This document shows, piece after piece, positions 1 to 10,872 of a stretch of DNA of 64,000 nt (position 1 is its first letter; every line of letters begins with the position of its first letter). The stretch spans positions 11,984,001-12,048,000 of the forward strand of contig NC_044020.1 in assembly GCF_900496995.4 (NCBI RefSeq), in the 5' to 3' direction. Below the pieces are notes generated by a model. The model saw only the letters and a list, made by a program, of their open reading frames with translations. It did no database searches and was not told the origin of the DNA. The position numbers were made by a program, and so were the translations under genes. The DNA is from Aquila chrysaetos chrysaetos (taxonomy: Eukaryota > Chordata > Aves > Accipitriformes > Accipitridae).

Positions 1-1469
1 AGGCAGGGATCTGGCAGCTTTGGGCTCTTTCTAGGGAGAAGAGAATGAGCTGGTGTGGCAGGGCGAGAGGCCAGGTCAGCCTGCGTTTTGTTAGGGATCC
101 CACCCGGTAAGGACTACGCACTGGGCGGCCCTCCATGAAAGCGAGCAAGCAAGCAGTCTTGTTCAAGGGCTTGCACATTTCCCTTGCGTGACCTCTCTTC
201 GGCCTGGGGAAGGATTACGCTTCCCAGGACAAATGGCGGACCTGTAATTTTGAGATGGATAGAGACAGAGCCTATATTTCACTCAGCTGTGTTTGTGTCA
301 CTTAGGCAGCGTAAAGGGAACAGACATCCCCGACCCTCTCCACGGGGATCTGCTTGCTGTGGTGCATCCTTGAGGAGAGCTGCCTTTGGCCCCTTTCTCC
401 TCATGGCCCTAGGTGGAATAGATTACAAGAAGGCCTGCGGGGGGAGAGGTGAATAGGGGATTCTCACTTTAACAGTGGTCTCCTGAAAGCTGAAACCAAC
501 CACTGGAGTTTAGAGTAAGTTTGAGGTAGCTCCAAACTCATTCTGAGTGGAGATGCAGAAAACCAGACCTGGTTCCTGAAGAGTTCCCGCTCTGCTTTTA
601 GCAGCAAGTGCTGGCTCCAGGTGGCTTCACACGGTTTTACTTACAGGTATGTCCAGTGTTTATAAAAGGAACAGCACTCAGCCAAAGTTCCCATAAATCA
701 GACTGATTTTCTGCGAGGCAAGAGGAGGTTCTTTCTTAATAGGAATTTTTACCCTGTGTGTTTCATAGCATCATTTCAGAAGTAGATGACAACATGTGCA
801 AACACGAATACAAGGAGACAGCTAGACCAGCAGTTCCCTTGCAGGGTAAGGCTTTCCTGCATTTAGAGAGCACCCCTTGTGTATATATGTATGTATATTC
901 ACACATATACTTCTAAAGAAGATTCTTCTCTTAATGCTTCTGAGCAGAAACACCTATATTTGATGAAGAAAGGCCAGCGTTCTCCCATGACATTTGTTGA
1001 AAAACACAACAAACCCCATCTCTCTGCCCAGGACAGAGCTAGTTGTGGTGGCACAACCACAAGCAGGAAAAACGGAATTGTTTTTCCATCTTGCCTTGTT
1101 CAAGCATGGCCGTCTCCCAAATTGAACAATAGCGAGCGAACAGTTTTTGTGGGAGAGGACAGTATCTCTTCAATACAGTTATTTCCAAGAGGATAACATC
1201 TTTCTGTTTGAATCCTGAGCAATACCATTTCACGTGCCTGGGTTTTCGTATGCGCTTAGAAAAGGTGGCTTTCCCCTTGTTTCCCACACCGTTGGCCTGA
1301 GGAAGCACTGTTGACCTTGACGATGCCTCAGGCCTAGGAAGGAGGACTCCTCTTGTTTCCGTCTTCCCGTACATCCCCTCTGAGACAGCATATCTGACTT
1401 GACACCATGTAGAAGAGCCACAATGGCTGATCCTCCTTTGCTGCTCACTTCTCTCTTCTGTGCCCTGTA
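1..1469. other. No recognised gene; probable ACRBP intron
   Basis: I find no exon, repeat family or RNA gene here. Later ACRBP exons, with the cysteine-rich C-terminal part known from mammals, would lie on the minus strand to the left, but no frame in this stretch shows the expected cysteine pattern. A good-looking minus-strand acceptor (pyrimidine run then CTAG) ends near position 33, so another exon could straddle the window edge; this is only a possibility. Open frames here are short and have no protein-like pattern. Confidence 0.4.
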
Positions 1470-4400
1470 TCAGTGCTGGTTGCCCACTGAGACACTCGCA
1501 TTGTTCAGGGCCACCAGCAGCTTCAGGGCGGCAGCCTGCAACTCTTCCTCCCACGCTGCCTTCCCTGTGCTCAACAACTGCTGAAGTGTCTGCAGTGAAC
1601 TCTGCACGTGGGTATCTTGTAGCCTCAGGAGGAGATCCTGGATGTCACTGGTGGGCAGCTGTCCTTGCTGCTGGCCACTGGCTGTCACCTCCATGGCATG
1701 TGGGTCAGAAGGATTTAGCTGCATGCTCCTCGACCATGGTGTGCCCTCAGGTAAGGAAGTGGGGATCACTGCTACTTCTGTGTCAGGGCTGGAGCGGCCT
1801 GGCTGGGTGGTTGTGGGAGACATGGGGAAAAGGGGCTGGGGACCGAAGATGCTGGATGACATGGTGTCACTGCTCATGGTCATGACATTGAAGGCTCGTG
1901 TGCTGCCCAGCTTGGCTCTGCTCTCTCCTGGGCATGCAGTCCTCTGTGGAGGAGAAAACGTACCTCTGTAGAGGCGGTGGGATTCAGGAGCAGGCACTTA
2001 GCCACCCCCCTGGTCTGTGGGGTTAGCACTCACTGCACAATCGCATCTTTCCCACTCCCTACAAAGATGAGCCCAAGAAAGGAAAGAAACCTTCTTCTCC
2101 TTTCCTTGTCAAGTCTCCCTATAAGTCTCTTCTTGTGACTCCCAGTTGTCTTTACTTTCTTTCTCTTCTAGCCTGCATGAATCACCCTTTCTCCTGCAGT
2201 AACTTAGATTGTCTCAACTTGGTTGGGAATGAGAGCTGGAGATGAGGGCTGAGGTGGTCCTCAAAGGTTCATTTTCTTGAGGAATACCTTCCTCAAAGTC
2301 TCCTTTTTGGCTGCAGGTGCCATCTGTGTAAGCTAGTCAGCTTGGTGCGAGTGCCCCTGGAAGGTGGGCTGCCCGTGGCTCCCTTCTATCTTCCCTGTCT
2401 TTTAGCCTCCTGTTTTCCCACTTCCTCATTTTCAGGGCTCTCCCTTTTGCCTGTTACTTGTCCAGAGCACACCATGGTCTTCAGGAAACAGCTAAAGAAC
2501 TCACCTTAATAAAATACTTTTTCCTAGTACAGCGATAAAAAGCAAAGGTGCAGAAGTCAGGGAAGAAAGGAGTTCCTGGCACTTCAGAGCATATAGGCCC
2601 TAGAAAGAGGCAAATAAAGACACAGACTCAGTGATAAACTCCAGTGCTGGGGTCCCACCAGCCCTCAGCAATAACCTCACTGTTGAATGACATCCCTCCA
2701 TGAAAACCCCCATGCCATTTGGGTGCCTCCTTGAGCCTCAGTGAGAAACTGCACTGCTTCTTGGTCATCTCCATGACCCAAGGTGCAAGAGGAGGCTGGT
2801 CCCAGGGACACATTTGGATGCAATCAAGTGTGAGAGAGGATGCTCATGAGCAGATGTCTTCTCCTTACTGCAGCATCACTACCCAGCCCTCTCCCCCACC
2901 AGCTCATGAGTCTCTGTCCCCTCCCAGCGATCAGGTCCAGTGCTGTCTGTGCAGGACCCCCATCCATCTGCCTGCCCTTGGGAGTCACGGTCAGCTTTAC
3001 CCTCAGGGATGACTCCGTGGTTTTCGTACTCGTCCAGTCTCCGGACCAGGGGATTCTGGCAGCCGTACAGTGCACGAAGAACGCAGGCAGTGCTGGCGCG
3101 GCGGGCGGTCCGGAGGGACCTGAAGAACTGGCGGTACTCCTGGTCGGAGAGTGGTGTTCCCAGTTGCTGCGCCTTCCCACCCTGAGGGCCAGCTGTGCAG
3201 CCCCAACCCAAGAGCACTGGTAAAAAATAAAATGCAGGTAGTCAGGGGGAGAAGGAAATGCTAACCATGGCACACTCAGAAGAGCTGGAGGGCTGAACCC
3301 AGATCTCTGTTGCCTTCTCTAGGTGCAGGATCCAGCGTGCGGGAAGTGCAGTAATGGGCTCAAGATGGGGGATCTAGACCTGGGGAAAACCTGCTCTGCC
3401 CATGTTGAAAGGGGTGTAGTATTTTGAGGACAGTACATAGCTGAGGGACCTTCACCAAAACTCTAGAGATTCCAATCTTGAACTGGAAGAAATGTCTTGG
3501 AAGTCATGGCTGAAACTGGGAATGTAGCTCTGCTGTCAGGGCTGGAGCAAGGAGACTGTTTCCTTTCAAGATTTTAGCCTCTGCAGATTCTCTTCCTCTG
3601 GGTAAGTGGGTCCAGACCCCTTGAGTTAATGGAGCATGCCCCAGTGGATGTCTGTATGCCCTTACAATGGTCCAAGCATTCAGTGAACCCTTATGCAAAA
3701 CTTAAAGCCAGTTCTTCCCTGTAAAGAACATTATGAAAGCTTGTGAGATCAAACCTGTGGAGGTTAGATGCGCCCAAATAAAAGCCTCATGTGCATGTGC
3801 AATCTTAATTTCATGTCCTCTTGCATATGCTTTTTATACATTCCTTAAATTCACAGCAACCTACTCTCCTTTCCTAAAGACTTGGCAGCTCCTTCAGCGT
3901 AGAGACTGGACCTGCTGTGGCAGGGAATCGGTTTCCCAGGTTGGGCACTTACTATATTCAGGACATCTGCCTCATTTCCCACAGCCTAGAAGGTGTATGG
4001 AAGAACGAGTCAGGAAGATGCTGGGAGGGCAAGGGTAGTTTTGTGGATACTCTTCCAAGAAGTACGTTTTATTCCTGGCTACACCACAGAGGCTCCAGTG
4101 TGATGCTAGGCAAGTACCGGGTTTCTTAGTGTGTTATTAGTGGCATTTTCCTTACCTTGTGGGTTGCCGTTTATAGGAAGGCTGAGCTCTCTTGCAGTTT
4201 TGGAGTCTGCATGAGGTGTATTTTGAATGGCAAGTAAGTGCTACATTAGCATATGTACTCTGAGAAGACAGGGCTGAGATATCTCAAACTGAGATTCTGA
4301 AAGTAGTGGATATTTTTTACTTTAATCCCTCTCTGCCCTCATTTTGCCATTTGCAAAATCACTATAAACCAATTAATAGCTGTGAAGCTCTAAAACATAG

Positions 4401-5563
4401 AGTATGTAAAAAGTTCATGAGGAAATGAGTCATTTTGTCTATAGCAGAGTTCAAATGCGATCAATAAATAAATCAGAGAGTCAAGAACACTGAACAATAA
4501 GGGTGGCATAACATACTGAATAGCTGTTCATTAGAAAGGCAGCGTCCATACAGGGACTAAAGAAGCCAAAACCCATGTGAAAACACTGAAGCCGGATAAT
4601 TAAAGAGCTGGGTTACTACGTCACTGCACAGGGGGAACAAATCTAAGGTTGCAAAATGACTGGGATTCAGGCATGCTCCAAGTTTGACTTTGCAACCTCT
4701 GCAATAGTCTCTTAACCTATGACATCTTTTTTTTTTTTTTTAATTTAGGTAAAAACAAACTTAAAACCTTCCTCATGGCGTATATCTTATCAACATCTAT
4801 GCCATCTTATTAACCCCTATGTGTCTGTAGGTGCAGTAGGATCAAATAAAAACCACGTAACGTTCCCCCCGAGAGGACAGCAGAGTTTATCAAGGACTTG
4901 GTGAGGCAGGAGAGGACAGCACCACACTTTGCCAGGTGACTGTGTGGGGGTTTGCAGAAAGCAGGGGAACGAGGAGACTGGGGGATATGGGACCCTCCAC
5001 AGTCAATGGCTAGGATGTGGCCAAGGCTGCCTGGCCTTTCTATCCATTTCTCCCAGCTATATCCCGTTCTGTTTGTCTCTAACCAAGGTCCTCTCTCAGA
5101 CCTCTTTCTCCTGCCTCCCCTGTCGCTTCACCTGGCCAGCTCTTCCCTTCTGGCCTTGCGGGTCAAGTCCAGATCTCTGCCTTTGCCCTCGCGTCCAGTT
5201 TACGTGCCCAGCTGTCCCCGTCATCGCGTCTCCAGTCTCCACCTCTGCTCCAGCCTCTGCCCACTGCATCCAGCTCTGAGTCCTGCTCCCTGGCTCCTAG
5301 GTCACTCTCTGGCCCTCCTCGATGAATAAAATACCAGCTCCAATGGGTGAAGACGGGCAAAATTTTAAGCCCCCAAGGTCTTTGCCCCTGAGGCGTTCAA
5401 GGGTGCTCCCGTCTCTTCCTCTCGCCTCCAAACTGCCAAAGCTGAGGAGCGCTGGGGAGGGGTGAAAAGCAGCCAGGTCGGCCGCCCTTTCTCACAACCT
5501 GGCTTGAAGGAGAGATGTTTCCTACTCACCAGACAAAAGCAGACAAGCCCACGTGGCCGACAT
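1470..5563 (-). CDS. ACRBP: Acrosin-binding protein (sp32), 5' four exons, partial
   Basis: ACRBP binds proacrosin in the sperm acrosome and controls acrosome formation and acrosin activation (known from mammals). Four minus-strand coding exons join in phase: 5563-5530, 3216-3001, 2599-2505 and 1943 to about 1470. Each internal junction has an AG acceptor and GT donor. Exon 1 plus the start of exon 2 give a typical signal peptide (MSATWACLLLS followed by VLLGWGCTAG). Next comes a block matching mammalian ACRBP, including PLSDQEYRQFF, a cysteine-spaced segment, LDEYENHGVIPEG, then PICSE and DFCTFAFYRC across exons 2-3. Exon 4 is Ser/Thr/Pro-rich with a helical end and is much more diverged. 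It stays open to a stop at 1470-1472; no convincing donor was found, so its 3' limit is uncertain. The C-terminal cysteine-rich half is not in the window. Exons 1-3 are secure; whether the gene is intact cannot be judged. Confidence 0.8.
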
Positions 5564-5960
5564 CGCACCGCGAGTAGTGCCCGTAACAGCCCGGGCCCCC
5601 TGCGCTCCGCCGCTTTGCCCGCCTGCCTGCGTCCTCCTTCTGCCCCGCCGGGTTTGCCCAGGAGAGCTGGGGGAGGCGGCCCGGCTGGTGGTGTCACAGA
5701 GGCCTCTGTTCCCACCGTTCCTCCCCCGCTGTCCCCCCGCTGTCCCCCGCTTCCTCCTGCCCTCGCCTCCCTCCGCCTCCCCTCCTGCCCTGCCGCCGGG
5801 CCTGCCCGCTGCCCGCTGCTGGGTTTGTGTCGGGGAAGGCAGCGGCGGCCGCCTGCGTGAGGTCGAGGTTGGACGCGGCCCAGCTCCTCCTCGCTGTGCC
5901 ACCGCGTCCAAACTCAGAGAAAGCCCACACGGAAGATGTTTGCTTTCCCTCGGCTGACAT
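5531..5960 (-). promoter_or_regulatory. CpG island at the ACRBP 5' end
   Basis: This stretch is very rich in C+G with many CpG dinucleotides and contains the ACRBP start codon (minus strand, 5563-5561) near its left edge. Exon 1 ends with a consensus donor at 5529. A CACGTG E-box at 5550-5555 lies inside the coding part of exon 1. The transcription start site cannot be placed. Open frames on both strands through the island reflect low stop-codon density rather than genes. A divergent plus-strand transcript is possible, but no exon supports it. Confidence 0.55.
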
Positions 5961-8728
5961 CCATGGTAGCTTTCTGTTCTCCGTGCCTCTCCTGTCTTCC
6001 CGAGACTTGTGGTCTCAGTGGTGGCTCGCCTGCCCCTGGCCAGCCACGTCCTGCACGGGGCAGCCCCTTTGGGGCCGCTGTCTGTCCATTGTCACAGGAG
6101 CTCGGTGCGGCCCATCGCCTCCCCACGCTACAGGTCACCTCTCTCGTTCCTCAGTCGGCCTCGTAAGGACCAGGTTACCTCACCAGCCAGGACACTGCTT
6201 GGGGACTCGACTTTGTCCAAATGTGGCTGCTCTGGAGACCGGCACCTTGTCCCTGTCTGGTGCTCGGCTGTGTTTCAGGTTTCCCATCTTACTTAGGGAC
6301 AGATCTTTACTACCTATCACACAACATGGTTTTCTGCCATATCCCACAACCTGCCTGGCTCTGCACAGCATCAGCTGTCTTCCTGCGTCTGCTTTCTGCC
6401 TTCTGTAGGTGCCCACCCACCATTTTAGGACGTATGTTGACCGTGTGCTTGCAGCAGCTCTCGAGCGGCAGCAGGAAGGGACTGAACCAGAAGGACGTTT
6501 CTCTCCTCCTAAAATCAGAAGGATGGTTCAGCAGGGTCAGGCTTACCCACAGAGCGGCACTGCCTCATAGGTGGATGGGGGTCGTATGGGGAGGGAGAAC
6601 TTGGCTTCCCTGCCTCTTACCTGGGATCAGAGCCTGCAGCCGCTGCCTGCTGCCGGGAGGAGTGGAAGCACCCTCTCCCCAAGGGGTGATGCCCACTGAA
6701 TCCACTGTGGAGGAGGCAGCAGGGAGCAGGAAGGACGTGACTCCAGGCTGAGGCAGAGCCAACAAAATGTCAGCTCTCCATTTTATAAGGGGCCTTCTTT
6801 TATCGTGGTGGTGTTATGCAGGTGGGGAAATCTTCCCCCTGTCCTCAGGAGGGCCTGGCAACCGGCGTCTATCACAATAACCTCCTCTGGTACACCACTG
6901 AGCAGCCAGTTCAGTTTGTTTCTCATTTTGAAAGGAAAAGATGCTGGTTTACATTTCTTTTTCTTACGAACACCCAGTCATGAGTAATTTTACACTTGCT
7001 GCTAGTGGCACGGTGGGAATCCATGTAACCAAAATGGTGCAACGCAATTGCAGAGCTGGCATTCACATGTGTAGTTTATAAGCATTTTCTTTCTGTAACC
7101 TGTATATTCCTAGGACATCACTGAGCCCTCAACATCTTAAAATGCCTCTGTACAAATACCACTGCACAAATGTAGTGCTAAAGCTAAATGGATGACGTAA
7201 TTTTCTATCCCACAAACCCTGCTCCTGCACAGCATGCTTCTGCTCTGAAAAGAGATCCTTGAGAAGTGGGATTGCATGTTGCCTGACTAAATCATCTCAG
7301 TGTTCATGCATAAACAGGTGTGTGTGACTTGTTTTTTCTGCTCACTGCCAGCCCTGTAAGCTCCATCTGGAATGAGGTAGCCAAACTGCCATTTTTCTGG
7401 AGCACAGGACAGGAAATTCTGCCTTTGGACTGCTCCTATTGGTAATGTGTGAGCAGACCAAAATCTCTTATGTCACCCAGACCTGTGCATGCCTGGCTGA
7501 GCCACTGAGAGCAACCAAGCAAAATACTCCTTTTGTAAAGGCAGTAAACAGGATGCCAGACGGATGCAGAAAGCAGCCCAATTGTGAAGGCAGCATTTTT
7601 CCTCTGTCTGCAGAACAGAACTGCATTAACTAATGTTCTCATTTAATTCACTAGGAAGAAAGGTGATGATGGAGAGAAAATGGTTTCAGGAATCGGTATT
7701 TTTCTTATACAAAACTCAGTAGGAGGCGTTTTTGGTCTGGAAGTACAGCAGGAGGAACACCCAGACACTTGTGAGAAGGCAGCAAGCTGGCAGGCAGCTC
7801 TCTGCAGCATGTGTAGTTGACCCCATCTTTGCTACATGAGCTGGCCCTGGTTATTGGACCCGAGCAGCGGTGTCACAGTGTGTGTGGCAGAACAGACAGT
7901 GACCCTGACTCATGTTTCTGGGCATCATTTTCCTCTGGTCTAGGTTGTTTTTGTCTCCTAAATACTTATTCTCCTGTAATCTCACTCTACAGCACTGCTA
8001 CTATGATGGATATTACATCTGTTTTCTTTCCTCTGATCGGGATCTGCAGTCCCTGACTTGGCTTTAACCTCCTGGATGGAGTGAAGAGAAACAGCTTTGT
8101 GGCCAGAAGCAGCTAAACACCGAGACAGTAGAGAGATTGCTCACAAGGTGAGAAATTGAATAGACCATGTCTGGGAAGGGAAGAGCTGAATGCTGAGCTG
8201 CGTGCTCTGCACTCATCCTGCCTCTTCTGCTCCCATACTATATAGATTCTGCTTGCAGGAAGATTTGTAGGCAGGGTATTGATAAAAGATGAGACACACT
8301 CCTGGGGTATCTAATACCCTTTCAAAAAGACCCTATCCAAAATGAAATAAAATCCTGTGTATTTTTCAGCAAAGACTATACTTAGAATGTTAGAAGGCAT
8401 AACTAACCAAAGTGTGGCTTTTTCTTCCTTTCACGCTGACAGTATTTTTAATATTTTATTGGTCAGTTCGCTGCCTTGAGGTATGTGGCTTGGGCTAGTG
8501 CTATACCTTTATTTGTACTACAAATGTTTTTCAGCCGCGAGTGTTGTAAACAAAACGCTGGGAATCGGTATAACCAGTGTGGTCGTGTCTTCTAAAAACT
8601 GCAGATCACCTGAAACAAAACCTGAGGGGTTTGTCCTGCTGCATTCAACTTATATTCTGACCTGCTACATGTAAGAGGATGATTTTAACTCTGTAAGCAG
8701 TGCTATCCAGCTAATCGGCTTACCTCAC
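5961..8728. other. Intergenic, nothing recognised
   Basis: Between the ACRBP 5' end and the LTR I find only short open frames without domain patterns, and no repeat family I can name. The GC level falls steadily away from the CpG island. This is the upstream region of ACRBP, so distal regulatory elements may be present, but none is evident beyond the LTR to the right. Confidence 0.4.
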
Positions 8729-9307
8729 TGTGGTGGGTTGACCCTGGCTGGGTGCCAGATGCCCACCAAAGCCGCTCTATCACTCCTCCTTCTCAGCTGG
8801 ACAGGGGGGAGAAAATATAACAAAAGGCTCGTGGGTCAAGATAAGGACAGTTTAATAAAGTGAAAGCAAAGGTCGCGCGCGAAAGCAAAGAAAAACAAAT
8901 GATATTATTCTCTACTTCCTATCGGCAGGCGATGTCTAGCCACTTTCTGGGAAGTAGGGCTTCAGTACGTGTGGTGGTTGCTCCAGAAGACAAAAATGCC
9001 CCCCCTTCCGTCTCCCTTTACTTAGCTTTTATATCTGAGCTGACGTCATATGGTATGGAATATCTGTTTGGTTAGTTTAGGTCAGCTGTCCTGGTTATGT
9101 CCCCTCCCAAGATCTTGCCCTGCCCCAGCCTGCCATTGAGGGGGGGCAAAAATGTTGGAGAGACAGCCTTGGTGCTGTGCCAGCGCTGCTCAGCAGTAGC
9201 CAAAACGCTGGTGTGTTATCAACACCTTTCTAGCTACTGATGCAGAGCACAGTTCTATGAGGGCTGCTATGGGGAGTATTAACTCCATCTCAGCCAGACC
9301 CAATACA
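8729..9307 (-). repeat. ERV-L-like LTR, 579 bp
   Basis: On the plus strand the block starts TGTGGTGGGTTGACC and ends CCCAATACA, so it has the TG...CA ends of an LTR with short inverted termini (TGT/ACA). In minus orientation it follows the pol remnant with no spacer. On its sense (minus) strand there is a CRE (9048-9041), a TATA box (9033-9027) and, further downstream, an ATTAAA variant poly(A) signal (about 8856-8851), a sensible U3-to-R order. No second LTR is present for dating the insertion. Confidence 0.75.
9027..9048 (-). promoter_or_regulatory. CRE plus TATA box in the LTR
   Basis: The palindrome TGACGTCA, the full CREB/CREM/ATF consensus, occupies 9041-9048. Reading on the minus strand, TATAAAA follows at 9033-9027, seven bases downstream. 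The order and spacing fit a compact promoter transcribing leftward, towards ACRBP about 3.5 kb away. Motif identity is seen directly; activity is inference. Confidence 0.5.
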
Positions 9308-10162
9308 ATCTCCAATTCTTTCTGGGGTACCATGTCGCCATAAAATTTGCCTTTCGAGGCCTAAGATGGTGTTTCGGGCAGTGGCATGGTTTACAGGATA
9401 TGTTTCTAGCCAACCAGTAGTTGCTTCCACCATCGTGAGTATGTAGCGCTTGCCTTGGCGTGTTCGTGGCAGTGGTCCAATGTAGTCAATTTGCCAGGCC
9501 TCGCCATATCGAAAACCCAGCCACCGCCCTCTGTTCCAGGGAGACTTTACTCTGGTGGCTTGTTTGATTGCAACACATGTTTCACATTCATGAGTGACCT
9601 GTGTGATGGCTTCCATGGTCAGGTCCACCCCTCGATCACGAGCCCACCTATAGGTTGCATCTCTCCCTAGATGTCCTGATGTCTCATGGGCCCATCGAGC
9701 TACAAATAGCTCACCCTTACGCTCCCAGTCCAGGTCCACCTGAGCTACTTCTATTTTGGCAGCCTTGTCTACCTGTTCATTATTTCGATGTTCTTCAGTG
9801 GCATGGCTTTTGGGCATGTGAGCATCTACATGACGTACCTTTAGAGTCATGTGTTCTACACGGGCAGCAATGTCGTGCCACAATGCTGCTGCCCAGATGG
9901 GTTTACCCCTGCGCTGCCAATTGGTCATCTTCCGCTGCTGTAGCCACCCCCATAGGGCATTAGCCACCATCCAGGAGTCAGTATAGAGGTAGAGTGCCGG
10001 CCACTTTTCTCGTTCAGCAATGTCTAGGGCTAGTTGGATGGCTTTCACTTCTGCAAACTGACTTGACTCGCCTTCTCCTTCAGTGGCCTCAACGACTTGT
10101 CGTGTGGGACTCCACACAGCAGCTTTCCACTTCCAATGGTTCCCTACCACTCCAGCATCCAT
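9290..10162 (-). pseudogene. Endogenous retrovirus pol remnant (RNase H and partial integrase)
   Basis: A 290-codon open frame carries an RNase H domain (about residues 1-135) with likely acidic catalytic positions D2, E38, D62 and D132. The D2 assignment is weaker because the sequence around it is atypical. An integrase zinc-binding region follows, with H159-x4-H164 and C193-x2-C196, then the start of the integrase core with its first aspartate at D226. The frame then crosses into the LTR: the last six or so codons are LTR sequence and end at a stop. The second and third catalytic acids of integrase are therefore absent. The frame has kept no internal stop over this length, which suggests a fairly young insertion. 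The listed start is only the first ATG of the preserved frame. Confidence 0.85.
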
Positions 10163-10858
10163 TTCTGAGGTGTGTTCTCCATATGAGTATAACTAATGAA
10201 AAATCAGGAGCCTCTAAATGTTCTTTTCCATGCTTGATTAATAAAACAGTTTATCTTTCCACTCACTTGCCTATTTGTTCTGTAGACAAAATCTAGATAC
10301 TATTTGCTGCAGAATATGTAGGGCTTTCTTTTTAACGGAAAGGGCTATGACTGGAAAGAAGAAAGAAAATAGTCTCCTTGGCAGAGGTGGATGTTCCTGT
10401 GGTGTTGGCTGCTTCCTTCCTTGATTAAGCATGGGAATGCTGGAAGAAGAGCAGTGATTCATAGGCAACAGGAAGAGAAGCAGCTACAGTGGGGGTTGTT
10501 GAGGAGAGTAGTGATGATGTTCCTCTAACCTCACTAGACATGGGAACTTTGAGGACAAGCAAGTGACAGGTTTTGTCCTTTAGGGCTGTAACTTTATGAC
10601 AGAGGACCCTCTTTGCAATCTGTGCCACCGTGGCCACCCATCCTCAGGTCACACCCCTTTCCTGCGCTCCTCCTGAGGGTCTCCGTGCCGTCACTCTGCC
10701 CAGAGGAGACACCGAGGGGCTGGCTCCTGTGCTGTTAGCTAATGGTGGCTGATGTGCAGCAGGTCTCTGCGGTTGCCCTGTTTGGACTTCTCCCTCAGAG
10801 AAGTCGGGGCGGAGGGGGGGGGGGAGTTATTAATTGCTAGTTCCTGTGTTCACTCCAG
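10163..10858. other. Intergenic or 5' intron of the zinc-finger gene
   Basis: No exon is recognised between the provirus and the zinc-finger exon. The right end has a G-rich run (about 10810-10825) and a splice-acceptor-like CTCCAGCAG before 10862, so at least the right part is probably intron of the zinc-finger gene. No KRAB, SCAN or BTB-type coding sequence was seen here. Confidence 0.35.
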
Positions 10859-10872
10859 CAGGTGACAGGACC

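Larger units (their letters stand above)
8729..10162 (-). mobile_element. Truncated ERV-L-like endogenous retrovirus
   Basis: The element is a solo 3' portion of a class III (ERV-L-like) provirus in minus orientation: a pol remnant (RNase H and part of integrase) at 10162-9308 followed directly by an LTR at 9307-8729. There is no gag, protease, reverse transcriptase, complete integrase, env or 5' LTR. The pol frame breaks inside the integrase core and runs into the LTR, so this is an internally deleted, non-functional copy. The right boundary is not sharp; sequence beyond about 10190 no longer looks viral. Class assignment rests on the general look of the RNase H/integrase sequence and is not certain. 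Confidence 0.85.

Noticed and set aside
1039-1554. 171-codon minus-strand frame
   Set aside because: Overlaps the end of ACRBP exon 4 in another frame and shows no ACRBP-like cysteine pattern or other domain.
5365-5957. Overlapping open frames on both strands rich in Pro, Arg, Gly and Ala
   Set aside because: They arise from low stop-codon density in the CpG island. Only the 34-base ACRBP exon 1 has a start codon, donor and meaningful continuation.
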